DNA of 64,000 bases from Methylophaga marina (lineage in GTDB: Bacteria; Pseudomonadota; Gammaproteobacteria; Nitrosococcales; Methylophagaceae): contig NZ_AP027741.1 in NCBI RefSeq assembly GCF_030296755.1, positions 2,905,001 through 2,969,000 on the forward strand, read 5' to 3'. Positions 56,153 to 64,000 of the stretch are shown here, in pieces. How positions within the stretch are numbered: position 1 is the stretch's first letter; each line of letters begins with the position of its first letter. The position numbers were made by a program, and so were the translations under genes. A model generated the notes under the pieces. That model had not been told where the DNA came from. It saw nothing but the letters and a program-made list of their open reading frames with translations, and searched no databases.

Positions 56153-57622
56153 CTAAAACGTACTTAACCCAGTAGCTTCCATTGCCCGATATAACAATCT
56201 GGGCCAAAGTCTTTCATCCGCATAGTTTTCATAGTCGACACTGTAATGTCGGCCATAGAGGTTGTACCAGGATTCATCAAACCAGCTTTGGCCTAGTCGA
56301 AAAGCTACTGCGTTGGCTGGGCCGGTTAGAACGACACTTGTTTCAAGGTTGAGGTTATGCAGATTACGTCGGGTGAAGTTGGTTGAACCAAGCAGCATAG
56401 TTGTTTTGTCTGCTCCGCGATGCATCAGCCATTTAGCATGACATTGTTCGCCGTGGGTATCGCACCAGCGAACGGTGATTCCGGCTTGTGTTAATTCATA
56501 AGCGACCGGACGATTGGGTATGCCATTCTTTTCTCTGCCGAACGCGTCTTTGTTCGGGTCCAGTAACACTCTTAATGTTACGCCTCGTTTTTGTGCTGAT
56601 TTGAGAGCGTCGATAATCTCACGATCAGATAGGTAGAACATCGCCATATCCAGTTTATCGTTAGGTTTTGCTTGGTTAATCATGGCTAACGCGGCTTTTT
56701 CTACGGCCTGTTCAGTGACGACCTGAACGGTAAGATTCGTTTCTGTAATATCAGAAGGTTGCTCTAGTTTCACTTTAGGCAAAGCCTTGCCCGACATTGC
56801 CAGCACCGCTTTTTCACTCTCCAGTAAATCCCATGCAGCCAGGCCATTAAAACGTAAGGCGACATTGTCGTGAGCGCTGCTGCCATCGTGTGGATTAGCT
56901 GAGGTGACTAATGCGGTTAATTCTTCTCCATTATCTGCAACGATCAGTTTGCGATGATTCGCTTTGAAATTCATTAGGTTGAGATAACTTCTTGCGGAAA
57001 CTTCTCCTTCACCAAAAGGATTCGGAAGCCAGCCACTTTCGCTATTGCCAAATGGCTGAACAAATAAACGCCAAAAACCAGAATAAGTCGGGTTGCTATC
57101 ACGTAGTTTGGTCAGCTTTGTTTGTGTGACAGGTATGCCAGCCGCTTTAAGTTGAGTGAAATGTTTTGAAGGCAGTCCGCCATAAAGACTATTAAGGGGA
57201 TCAGAAATAAGCTGTATTTCCAGGTCAGGATAACGCTGTTTTTGTGTAATTAAGGCTTGGGTGAGTTCATCTGACAGTGCCCGATGTTGTTCCGAACTTT
57301 TGCCTTGATAGTCGTTAAACAAAAACATATCAACCAGCACCAGGTGGCAAGCATTGGCAATCATCTCGAACACTTCATCGAAAATCTGCTGCTGTGTTTG
57401 ACGTTCACCTCTTACAGTAAAGGTTCTGTCTGCCAGAAACTGCACGTCACTCGTCATTCGTTGAGGGCCTGAGAAATCAACGCCCGGAGGCAATGGCTTA
57501 TAAACGTGATAGACGGCGACACAAATAGATATCAAAAGTAATAACAATAGCCAACGCCATTTACCCCTTCTCTGCTTTTTTGTGCTGAATAAAGATCGTT
57601 GTTGTTTACTTTTGAATGACAT
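56153..57622 (-). CDS. Phospholipase D-family protein, membrane-anchored
   Basis: About 489 residues. A basic N-terminus and one membrane helix (WLLLLLLISICVAVYHVY, about 27-44) anchor two PLD domains. The first HKD motif is NHRKLIVAD (near residue 220), the second CHAKW...GADK (near 392) with GSTNFTRRN after it. This two-domain form resembles cardiolipin synthase-like or secreted PLD enzymes; the substrate is unknown. ATG at 57622 is chosen over TTG at 57631; the ribosome site is weak for both. Confidence 0.88.
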   Translation of the reverse strand: MSFKSKQQRSLFSTKKQRRGKWRWLLLLLLISICVAVYHVYKPLPPGVDFSGPQRMTSDVQFLADRTFTVRGERQTQQQIFDEVFEMIANACHLVLVDMFLFNDYQGKSSEQHRALSDELTQALITQKQRYPDLEIQLISDPLNSLYGGLPSKHFTQLKAAGIPVTQTKLTKLRDSNPTYSGFWRLFVQPFGNSESGWLPNPFGEGEVSARSYLNLMNFKANHRKLIVADNGEELTALVTSANPHDGSSAHDNVALRFNGLAAWDLLESEKAVLAMSGKALPKVKLEQPSDITETNLTVQVVTEQAVEKAALAMINQAKPNDKLDMAMFYLSDREIIDALKSAQKRGVTLRVLLDPNKDAFGREKNGIPNRPVAYELTQAGITVRWCDTHGEQCHAKWLMHRGADKTTMLLGSTNFTRRNLHNLNLETSVVLTGPANAVAFRLGQSWFDESWYNLYGRHYSVDYENYADERLWPRLLYRAMEATGLSTF

Positions 57623-57962
57623 GTTTATCAATAAGTCCGGTTGATACAGAGTGACGTGAGAAACGTTTTATCTTTGTTTCGAATTATGACTATTTACATA
57701 AAGTATCACTATTCATCGTTATCTATAAATCAACGTGGTTTGTTTTCGTAGACAATATGACTGCCAATGTCGCCTGTAGTGACTGAGTGAGTGCATTGCC
57801 TGATTGTTTCATTTTGCGTAATAGTTTTTTAATCATTCGACCTATTATTTTATAAAACCGAATGAGAAATAATGTCTCCACTGATTCGAAAATCGTCAGT
57901 GACTTAATGTTTAAAGAATCAAAACTGTAATTAATACAAACACCTATATGGAGATGTTAACA
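57623..57962. other. Intergenic stretch between PLD and YHS genes
   Basis: About 340 bases, no gene seen. It contains the divergent promoters of both neighbours, presumably; I could not fix -35/-10 elements. TATGGAGATG near 57950 is the ribosome site of the YHS gene. Confidence 0.5.
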
Positions 57963-58439
57963 ATGTTAAAACACATTTTATTAAGTACCTCAGCAGCGGT
58001 TGCTCTTAGCCTCTCAGCAGCGACATTCGCAGCTGATATTGATATGAATGCCAATGCCAATGACCTGGCTATTCAAGGTTATGACCCGGTGGCTTATTTC
58101 ACTCAATCAGCACCGACTAAAGGCACGAGTGAATATACAGCGACATATAAAAATGCGATCTATCACTTTAGCAGTGAACAGAATCGTGATTTATTCCGTG
58201 CCGAGCCAAGCAAATATGCCCCTCAGTATGGTGGCTTTTGTGCCTTCGGTGTCACCAAAGGTAGAAAGTTTGATACCGACCCAATGGCTTGGCGAGTGGT
58301 GGATGGCAAGCTTTATCTGAACCTGAACAAAGATGTACAAAAAATCTGGGTTGAAGATATTCCAGGCTACATCACTAACGCCAATGACACCTGGCCGACT
58401 ATCAAAACCTTCAGTGATAAAACACTTGAAACGTTCTAG
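57963..58439 (+). CDS. Secreted YHS-domain protein
   Basis: 158 residues. Signal peptide (SAATFA|ADID), then a YHS domain (IQGYDPVAYFTQSAPTKGTSEYTATYKNAIYHFSSEQNRDLF...PQYGGFCAFGVTKGRKF). YHS proteins often handle metal ions (for example, in copper or heavy-metal transporters) in the periplasm. GGAG nine bases upstream decides the ATG. It ends with a terminator, so it is a separate transcript from the thioredoxin and bufferin genes, but the genomic link is suggestive. Confidence 0.88.
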   Translation: MLKHILLSTSAAVALSLSAATFAADIDMNANANDLAIQGYDPVAYFTQSAPTKGTSEYTATYKNAIYHFSSEQNRDLFRAEPSKYAPQYGGFCAFGVTKGRKFDTDPMAWRVVDGKLYLNLNKDVQKIWVEDIPGYITNANDTWPTIKTFSDKTLETF

Positions 58440-58444
58440 TGCAT

Positions 58445-58485
58445 AAGCCCTGGCTTAACTCAATTGGCTGAGTCAGGGCTTTTTA
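58445..58485 (+). terminator. Rho-independent terminator after the YHS gene
   Basis: AAGCCCTG (58445-58452) pairs with CAGGGCTT (58474-58481), extended by ACTCA/TGAGT in the loop region, followed by five T. Confidence 0.85.
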
Positions 58486-58500
58486 TTAAGGAGTGTAAAA

Positions 58501-58818
58501 ATGCAACGAATCAGATCACATGAAGCGCTAGATGCTGAGAAACAACGTCATGAATATTTATTACTGAAAATCTCAGCCTCATGGTGCAACCCTTGCCAAA
58601 TCTATACACCGATTATTGAGTCAGTCTCGGCATAACGTAGTGATATCAGCGTGGCTGAAGTCGATGTGGATGATATGCCCGACGTGCGTGAGACCTTTCG
58701 TGTGCGGTCTGTGCCAACACTGGTCATGCTTAAAAACGGCCAAGAGGTTGATTCACTCGTGGGTTCACAGCCGGTTGAAAACGTACATACGTGGATTAAC
58801 CACACTATCGAAGCTTAA
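58501..58818 (+). pseudogene. Thioredoxin-family gene with an in-frame stop
   Basis: The frame reads MQRIRSHEALDAEKQRHEYLLLKISASWCNPCQIYTPII...ESVSA, then a TAA at 58633-58635 (codon 45), then without a shift RSDISVAEVDVDDMPDVRETFRVRSVPTLVMLKNGQEVDSLVG to the stop at 58816. The redox motif is CNPC. Without the stop it would be a 105-residue thioredoxin. Unlike the other broken genes this is a substitution, not a homopolymer slip, so it could be a real nonsense mutation or a point error. It directly precedes the bufferin gene. Confidence 0.75.
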
Positions 58819-58842
58819 TACTTATATATAAGGAATGATGAT

Positions 58843-59117
58843 ATGAAAAATAACGCAATTATTGCAGCCGCCATTGCTGCGACTGTTTCCCTTGGCGTGA
58901 CAGCCCCGATTAATGCTTATGCTGCCAGTAAAGAGAAATGCTACGGCGTAGCGAAAGCAGGTCAAAACGATTGTGCCAATCAGGCGGGTACGCATTCATG
59001 TGCAGCTCAGTCTAAAAAGGATAATGATCCGGGGAGTGGAAATTAGTACCCGCCGGTACGTGTACTGACCTTGGTGGCTTATCCAAAGATGAAGCGAAAA
59101 AGCTTCTCACTAACTAA
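58843..59117 (+). CDS. bufA1: Bufferin precursor (DUF2282), interrupted by a -1 frameshift
   Basis: Precursor peptide of the bufferin group of MNIO-modified RiPPs. A signal peptide (PINAYA|AS) is followed by [24 protein letters not shown]. As written the frame stops at 59046 after DNDPGSGN. Five G in place of four (59031-59034) restores [32 protein letters not shown] and the natural stop at 59117, 91 residues, with four cysteines in the order CYGV, DCAN, SCAA, TCTD. In described bufferins some of these cysteines become thiooxazoles that bind copper. The last stop lies 32 bases before the preferred bufB start. Confidence 0.85.
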
Positions 59118-59149
59118 TGACCATGTGCGAACCTATGGAGGCTGAGATC

Positions 59150-59989
59150 ATGCAAGTGGGTGTGGGGCTTCGTTCCAAACATTATGAAGCGGCTTTGCAA
59201 TCAGCCTCCGTAGATTTCGTTGAAGTGCATACTGAGAATTTTTTTGCTGATGGTGGTGTGTCACATGCCATCCTGGAGATGATTGCTGAGAATTATAAGC
59301 TAAGCTTTCATGGGACTTCGCTCGGTTTCGGGTCTTTAACTCCCCCACCACTTGCCCATATCCTAAAGATGCGGCGGTTGATTGAACGTTATTCACCCTT
59401 TTTAGTATCTGATCACGCTTGTTTTAGCTGGTCGAATGAGGCTGGCCATACCGTTCATGCTGGTGATTTGCTTCCGATCCGGTTTGATAAAGAAACGTTG
59501 AATGTCATGTGTCGTAACATTCGACGCGTGCAGGATATTTTTGGTCAGCAACTATTGATTGAAAATATTTCATCATATTTACCCATCTCAGGCTCTATCA
59601 TACCCGAAGCAGAGTTTTTCAATTTACTTTGTCAATCAACCGGCTGTGCGATGTTGCTGGATGTTCATAACATTCAAGTAAACGCTGTCAATCAGCAGTC
59701 CCCGTCACCTTCAGAGGCCGCTTTGGAATTCATATCTGAGTTAGATACTGGCATTGTCGGTGAAATCCATTTAGCCGGAATAGCTGAGCCCTCAGCTGAG
59801 ATGTGGATTGATGATCATAGTGGACCAGTGAGTGATGAATGTTGGAGAGCATTTTCAGCAGCCATCAAACGTTTTGGTAAGGTGCCCACCTTAATTGAAT
59901 GGGATACCAAGTTGCCTGACTGGTCTGAGCTCACCACTCAAGCCACCATGGCTAAAGATTATGCCAATCAGGTGTCTGGTCATGGCTAA
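59150..59989 (+). CDS. bufB: MNIO-family iron oxygenase BufB (DUF692)
   Basis: 279 residues, TIM-barrel multinuclear non-heme iron oxygenase. Candidate metal ligands: FVEVHTENFF, SFHGTSLG, VSDHACFS, LIENISSY, LLDVHNI, EIHLAG, DDHSGPVS and LIEWD. Such enzymes oxidise cysteine residues of the precursor. ATG at 59150 is chosen because GGAGG lies eight bases upstream; the frame also opens at 59117, overlapping the precursor stop, without a box. It overlaps bufC by eight bases. Confidence 0.92.
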   Translation: MQVGVGLRSKHYEAALQSASVDFVEVHTENFFADGGVSHAILEMIAENYKLSFHGTSLGFGSLTPPPLAHILKMRRLIERYSPFLVSDHACFSWSNEAGHTVHAGDLLPIRFDKETLNVMCRNIRRVQDIFGQQLLIENISSYLPISGSIIPEAEFFNLLCQSTGCAMLLDVHNIQVNAVNQQSPSPSEAALEFISELDTGIVGEIHLAGIAEPSAEMWIDDHSGPVSDECWRAFSAAIKRFGKVPTLIEWDTKLPDWSELTTQATMAKDYANQVSGHG

Positions 59990-60743
59990 TTATCAGTCAG
60001 ACCTATTACAGGCCCTTTGGCATCAGGGTGAGTCATCTTTTGGCTCTGAGGTACTGTCTATTTACAGAAATAATCTGCTAATGAATGCTAACAGAGCCTT
60101 AGCCATTACTTACCCAACCGTCGTGCTATTACTTGGTGAGGATGTCTTTAACTCGCTGATTAAAGAGTTTATCCAGCATGAAATATTAGAGGAAGGTGAC
60201 TGGGGTGTATGGGGCAAAACATTTCCTGACTGGTTAGAGCAGCAAGCTAGCCTGGGTGATTATCCTTTTATTGCTGATTGTGCCCGGCTGGATTGGCTTT
60301 GCCATCATGCTGAACGAGCCACTGATATAGAGAATATCATGGGATTTGAGCTTGCCACAGAGACGGAATTGGCAAGTCTTAAACTTCAATATTGTGCTGG
60401 AGTGACGCTACTTGAATCCAGCTATCCTGTTGTGGATATCTGGCTGACACATCACTCCCGAGATGAAAATCAACGCCAATCTTTTCTTCAGCAGGCAAAA
60501 ATCAAACTCACAGATGGTGCAGGTCAACATGCTCTGGTTTGGCGGCCACATTGGAAAGCCAATGTTCGTGAACTGGATGAGACAGAGCTTGATTGGATCA
60601 AGCTGACGCTTTCTGGTCACGGTATATCTGATGCACTGGACCAGGTTAATCCTCAATTTGATTTTGAAACGTGGTTACAACAATCCACCAGTGAAGGACT
60701 TGTCACTGGTTTCTATCAGGAGAAGTACGATGACTTATCTTAA
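59982..60743 (+). CDS. bufC: BufC partner protein (DUF2063)
   Basis: 253 residues. DUF2063 N-terminal domain with LSIYRNNLLMNANRALAITYPTVVLLLGEDVFNSLIKEFI (putative DNA-binding-like name is historical); the family is the recruiting partner of DUF692 enzymes and presents the precursor. The overlap with bufB (eight bases) and with the DoxX gene (14 bases) shows one translationally coupled unit. Confidence 0.9.
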   Translation: MANYQSDLLQALWHQGESSFGSEVLSIYRNNLLMNANRALAITYPTVVLLLGEDVFNSLIKEFIQHEILEEGDWGVWGKTFPDWLEQQASLGDYPFIADCARLDWLCHHAERATDIENIMGFELATETELASLKLQYCAGVTLLESSYPVVDIWLTHHSRDENQRQSFLQQAKIKLTDGAGQHALVWRPHWKANVRELDETELDWIKLTLSGHGISDALDQVNPQFDFETWLQQSTSEGLVTGFYQEKYDDLS

Positions 60744-61173
60744 TTTACACGTCCCATATCTGGGACATCTGACAAAAGCACGTTCGGTACTTGAATCTTT
60801 AACGTTACTGGGCGTCAGGTTTTACTTGTTCTCTGTCTTTTTCTTTGCTGGTTTTAACAAATTAAAAGACTGGGAATCGACCCTGTTTTTATTTGAATAT
60901 GAATATATGGTGCCTTTTTTAAGACATGATATTGCGGCTTATCTTGGCACGGCCGCAGAGATTGCTTTACCCGTGTTGCTGCTAATGGGCTTAATCACCC
61001 CGGTCGCCGCTACCGGCTTATTTATCTTTAATATTGTGGCGGTTTTTAGCCTCGCTGACATGCCAGCGGCAGCGTTATTACTACATGTTATCTGGGGTGG
61101 ATTGCTGTTTGCTTTGATATTGTGGGGCCCAGGAAAAATAGCCGTGGATAGATTTGTTTTTAACAGTCACTAA
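60730..61173 (+). CDS. DoxX-family membrane protein of the bufferin cluster
   Basis: 147 residues with four predicted membrane helices (FYLFSVFFFAGFNKL; IAAYLGTAAEIALPVLLLMGL; VAATGLFIFNIVAVFSLA; LLLHVIWGGLLFALILWG). DoxX-type proteins recur at the end of bufferin operons; their role there is unknown, perhaps redox or export. AGGAG seven bases upstream of the ATG, which overlaps the bufC end. Confidence 0.88.
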   Translation: MTYLNLHVPYLGHLTKARSVLESLTLLGVRFYLFSVFFFAGFNKLKDWESTLFLFEYEYMVPFLRHDIAAYLGTAAEIALPVLLLMGLITPVAATGLFIFNIVAVFSLADMPAAALLLHVIWGGLLFALILWGPGKIAVDRFVFNSH

Positions 61174-61188
61174 TATTCATCCGGCATC

Positions 61189-61227
61189 AGGAGGTGAGTG
61201 ACGAAGAGTCACTGCCTCCTTTTGTTT
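61189..61227. terminator. Two-way terminator between the DoxX and LysR genes
   Basis: AGGAGGTGAGTGAC (61189-61202) pairs with GTCACTGCCTCCT (61208-61220) with one bulge, then TTTTG. The convergent LysR gene ends at 61227, so the hairpin probably serves both transcripts. Confidence 0.75.
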
Positions 61228-62126
61228 TAGTTCAATGATGTTTGTGAACGTAGGTGCTCTACCATCCAGTCAATCATGGATTTTGTTCTGGCTGAAGAAT
61301 AGCGACCCTCTCTATGCACCACATGCACTGGCACGGGTGGATGCTCGTAATCACTCAAAATGATTTTTAATGCCCCACTCTCCAGGCTCTCTGCCACCTG
61401 ATAAGACAGGAAACGTGATATGCCCATATCGGCTAATACGGCTTTTTCTGCCGAGAAGTTATCGCTGACAGCTAAAAATGGGTCAACCCTGACGCTGCTT
61501 GCTTTGCCTTTATCAATAAACTTAAGCTCATTACTGGGGCTGAGTCCTCTGGCTAGAATGATTTTGTGATTGGATAAATCTTCTGGTTTTTTCGGATAGC
61601 CATATTCTTTCAGATATGCCGTTGACGCACATAACACACGACGAATAGCCCCGACTTTGATGGCTTTATAGGATGAGTCCTGTAACTCACCAATTCGAAT
61701 TGCGACATCGACACCCTCTTCTAGCATATTGACGACACGATCAACGAATAAAGCATCCACCTGCATTTCAGGGTAGTTTTTTAAATAGCTGATAATGCCA
61801 TCCATCACATATAGCCGCCCGAATAATACTGAGGCGGTAATTCTGACCATTCCTCTCGGTGTTGCATTTCTGCCTCTGACGGCATCATCCGCTTCTTCAG
61901 ATAGAGCGACAATCTGCTTGGCATCTTTGTAATAACGCTGGCCTGCATCGGTGATTTGCAGGTGGCGGGTTGTCCTGTGCAATAGCTTTACACCGAGACG
62001 TGTTTCCAGTTCTGAAACGGCGCGACTAACGGCTGGAGGACTAAGTCTGAGTTTACGTGCAGCACTGGCAAAGCCTTCATTCTCAACCACGGCCACGAAG
62101 ACAGTCATTAAATGTAGTCGGTCCAT
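61227..62126 (-). CDS. LysR-family transcriptional regulator
   Basis: 299 residues. N-terminal winged helix (MDRLHLMTVFVAVVENEGFASAARKLRLSPPAVSRAVSELETRLGVKLL, residues 1-50) and a periplasmic-binding-fold effector domain. It is divergent from the CMD gene with 124 bases between, the usual layout for a LysR that controls its neighbour. Confidence 0.95.
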   Translation of the reverse strand: MDRLHLMTVFVAVVENEGFASAARKLRLSPPAVSRAVSELETRLGVKLLHRTTRHLQITDAGQRYYKDAKQIVALSEEADDAVRGRNATPRGMVRITASVLFGRLYVMDGIISYLKNYPEMQVDALFVDRVVNMLEEGVDVAIRIGELQDSSYKAIKVGAIRRVLCASTAYLKEYGYPKKPEDLSNHKIILARGLSPSNELKFIDKGKASSVRVDPFLAVSDNFSAEKAVLADMGISRFLSYQVAESLESGALKIILSDYEHPPVPVHVVHREGRYSSARTKSMIDWMVEHLRSQTSLN

Positions 62127-62250
62127 TCATTATTCCACTTTATGCAATAGTTAATTAATCATTTGGCTGATTATTATATTTCTGATAATAGCGAATAATG
62201 TTCTCGCTGCAAACACAACAGCATTATTTACTGATAACAGGAGAACAAAC

Positions 62251-62796
62251 ATGAGCAGAATCAAAACCATCACTGATGATATAGCCAACAATGAACAAGC
62301 TGAATTATTTGCTGCTATCCAATCATCACTGGGCATTGTGCCAAACTTCCTTCGGGTCTTTGCTAACTCACCGGATGCCTTAAAAGCGTTCCTGGGTTTT
62401 CATCATATTGCTGGCAATGGCTCTTTGGACGCCGTCACACGTGAACGAATTGCGCTGACGCTGGCTCAGAAAAATGAATGTGGCTATTGCTTATCAGCTC
62501 ACACCGCTATTGGACGTAAAGCTGGTTTAAATACCGATGAAATCAATGCCAATCGCCAGGGCGACAGTCAGGATGCCAAAGCCGCTGTTGCTGTGAAGTT
62601 TGCCCGTACTCTGGCTGAACACACAGGCGAAGTGACGAATGCCGAAGTGCAGGAAATGCGTGATGCCGGTTTCACTGATGCCGATATTGTTGAAGTCATT
62701 ACCCACACGGGCATGAATTTATTAACCAATATTCTGAGTAAGGCTAGTCGGGTAGATATCGACTTCCCGAAAGTTGAACTGAATCAGGCGGCTTAA
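62251..62796 (+). CDS. Carboxymuconolactone decarboxylase-family (AhpD-like) protein
   Basis: 181 residues, all-helical. It has NECGYCLSAHTAIGRKAGLN, the AhpD-type CxxC...H motif, and the N-terminal segment LGIVPNFLRVFANSPDALKAFLGF, typical of peroxidase-related CMD proteins. It probably removes peroxides or other electrophiles. AGGAG eight bases upstream. Likely controlled by the divergent LysR gene. Confidence 0.9.
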   Translation: MSRIKTITDDIANNEQAELFAAIQSSLGIVPNFLRVFANSPDALKAFLGFHHIAGNGSLDAVTRERIALTLAQKNECGYCLSAHTAIGRKAGLNTDEINANRQGDSQDAKAAVAVKFARTLAEHTGEVTNAEVQEMRDAGFTDADIVEVITHTGMNLLTNILSKASRVDIDFPKVELNQAA

Positions 62797-62847
62797 CGGA
62801 TATTGCCCGGTCTTTTGCCGATCGGGCAACTATTCTTAGGAGGTGTT

Positions 62848-63408
62848 ATGGCCAGAGCATTTGCAAAAATCGCGTTCACAGACAATGTAAAACAGTTACA
62901 GTCTGAAATGGGTAGCCGGCAAACGTATCAGGTATTCGAGCAAGGAGATACCGATGATGTGTGCATTGATAAGCGAACAGAGCAATTCATCAAACAACGG
63001 GATAGTGTTTATATTGCCACAAGTAATGATGATGGCTGGCCGTATATTCAGCATCGAGGTGGACCCAAAGGTTTTCTCAAGGTACTGAGTGATAAACAGA
63101 TTGGTTTTGCTGACTTTCGTGGTAACCGACAGTACCTCACTGTAGGCAATATTCAGGGTAATAATAAAGTCTGTTTGTTTTTGATGGATTATGCTCAAAC
63201 TCGCCGCCTTAAAATCTGGGGTCATGCTGAGGTGATTCAGAAAGCCGAATACGCTGGCTTGATGGCACAACTTGAACTCGCTGATTTCAGAGCACCTGTT
63301 GAGCGAGGCGTTGTCATCACCATTGACGCGGTGGACTGGAACTGTCCGAAGTACATTACACCTCGTTATACTCAGGATGAGTTTGCACAGTTTTTAGTTG
63401 ATGATTAG
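62848..63408 (+). CDS. Pyridoxamine 5'-phosphate oxidase-family flavoprotein
   Basis: About 186 residues, split-barrel FMN-binding fold: SVYIATSNDDGWPYIQHRGGPKGFLKVL and IGFADFRGNRQYLTVGNI are the characteristic strands. ATG at 62848 is chosen because GGAGG is immediately upstream with proper spacing; the open frame extends to 62803. It follows the CMD gene in the same direction and is probably part of the same stress-response transcript. Confidence 0.88.
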   Translation: MARAFAKIAFTDNVKQLQSEMGSRQTYQVFEQGDTDDVCIDKRTEQFIKQRDSVYIATSNDDGWPYIQHRGGPKGFLKVLSDKQIGFADFRGNRQYLTVGNIQGNNKVCLFLMDYAQTRRLKIWGHAEVIQKAEYAGLMAQLELADFRAPVERGVVITIDAVDWNCPKYITPRYTQDEFAQFLVDD

Positions 63409-63448
63409 CGTGTAATTGTTTGAAAAAGCTATTTTATTTGTCTTTTAC

Positions 63449-64000
63449 ATGAGCGACAAAACAATGATTTTATACAATATTGCATTATCGGGTAACTGCC
63501 ATAAAGTACGGCTGATGTTAGCTTTTTTAGGCTTGGATTATCAGACCTATGATTTGGATTTAGGCACATCTGAACAGTTAAGTGACGACTTCTTGAAGTT
63601 AAATCCATTTGGTCAGGCACCGGTGATTGATGATCAAGGTCTTGTCATTCGTGATAGCCAGGCTATTTTGGTGTATTTAGCTAAAAAATACGGTGAAGAC
63701 AGGTTTTGGTCGGATGATCCTGCTGAGTTAGCTAATATCACATCATGGTTATCGACAGCAGCCAATGAGCTACAAAATGGCCCAGCAAGATTACGTCTGC
63801 ATCATAAAATGGGGCGACCTATCGACCTTAAACACGCTACAGATACAACGACAAAACTGCTGAATATCATTGACCGTCACTTAGCTGATAAACAATGGCT
63901 AATCGTCGACAGACTGAGTCTTGCAGATATCGCTATGTATCCCTATCTGGCTTTAGCACATGAAGGCCAGGTCGATCTTAGTCCCTATCAGAACATCACT
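63449..64000 (+). CDS. Glutathione S-transferase-like protein, cut by the right edge
   Basis: 184 codons visible with no stop; the gene continues beyond the window. The N-terminal thioredoxin-like domain (MILYNIALSGNCHKVRLMLAFLGLDYQTYDLDL...NPFGQAPVIDDQGLVIRDSQAILVYLAKKYG) contains SGNCHK, with the catalytic serine or cysteine, and DSQAIL for glutathione binding. The helical C-terminal domain begins near residue 90 (AELANITSWLSTAANEL). It follows the PNPOx gene by 40 bases. Confidence 0.9.
   Translation, partial: MSDKTMILYNIALSGNCHKVRLMLAFLGLDYQTYDLDLGTSEQLSDDFLKLNPFGQAPVIDDQGLVIRDSQAILVYLAKKYGEDRFWSDDPAELANITSWLSTAANELQNGPARLRLHHKMGRPIDLKHATDTTTKLLNIIDRHLADKQWLIVDRLSLADIAMYPYLALAHEGQVDLSPYQNIT

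Noticed and set aside
7379..59034. Treating all eight frameshifts as programmed events or true pseudogenes
   Set aside because: All are in or beside homopolymers, all need one added base, and the downstream frames remain conserved; undercalling explains them together.
1..64000. tRNA or rRNA genes
   Set aside because: No cloverleaf-like sequence with a CCA end or conserved rRNA segment was noticed, though short RNA genes could be missed by eye.

Overview
The window looks like chromosomal DNA of a methylotrophic gammaproteobacterium. Housekeeping genes of the gammaproteobacterial type (hrpA, rlmKL, yhbY, rapA, yoaA, hflKC, ppk) sit beside a formaldehyde-activating-enzyme homologue. Base composition is moderately AT-rich. 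Methylophaga or a close relative is my best guess; this is inference from gene content, not from a marker gene. No rRNA, tRNA, CRISPR array, intact insertion sequence or intact prophage was seen.

Layout. 0.4-9.1 kb: a membrane PAS-GGDEF-EAL protein, the helicase HrpA, a DUF481 outer-membrane-type protein, a pentapeptide protein, a nitroreductase and YhbY. 9.1-22.8 kb: RlmKL, a ParA-like ATPase with polyphosphate kinase, small conserved proteins, an M18 aminopeptidase, DUF445, a methyltransferase, YigZ and RapA. 22.8-28.5 kb: a tripartite RND efflux operon (adaptor, permease, TolC-like). 28.6-36.6 kb: a tightly overlapping ten-gene run. It joins a thermostable-hemolysin-family protein, an AMP ligase, a heme-oxygenase-like diiron protein and an SDR to a TPR protein, a two-component system, a cupredoxin, an FTR1 permease and a probable outer-membrane protein. 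37-41.4 kb: a heavy-metal RND pair with DUF3240. 41.4-44 kb: LapG and LapD (c-di-GMP control of a surface adhesin). 44.2-52.7 kb: an AEC transporter, a CinA-like protein, a truncated hemoglobin, the Fae homologue, LemA-GIDE-YoaA, DUF2237, a pterin dehydratase and DUF5677. 52.7-54.06 kb: an AT-rich, gene-poor island with a phage-type regulator between two near-identical inverted palindromic repeats. 54-57.6 kb: HflK, HflC and a PLD-family protein. 58-61.2 kb: a YHS protein, a broken thioredoxin and a bufferin-type (DUF2282-DUF692-DUF2063-DoxX) RiPP cluster. 61.2-64 kb: a LysR regulator divergent from CMD and PNPOx genes, then a GST cut by the right edge.

Two systems stand out. The first is the MNIO/bufferin RiPP cluster, probably for copper handling, near heavy-metal efflux and FTR1 genes. 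The second is the ten-gene operon, which reads like a small-molecule pathway (acyl activation, diiron oxidation, ketoreduction) fused to its own sensor and a metal-uptake module.

A warning on sequence quality: eight genes are broken by a single missing base inside a homopolymer (or beside one), always in the -1 direction, and adding one base restores a full-length family member each time. I read most or all of these as homopolymer undercalls, not real pseudogenes, and annotate the whole genes.
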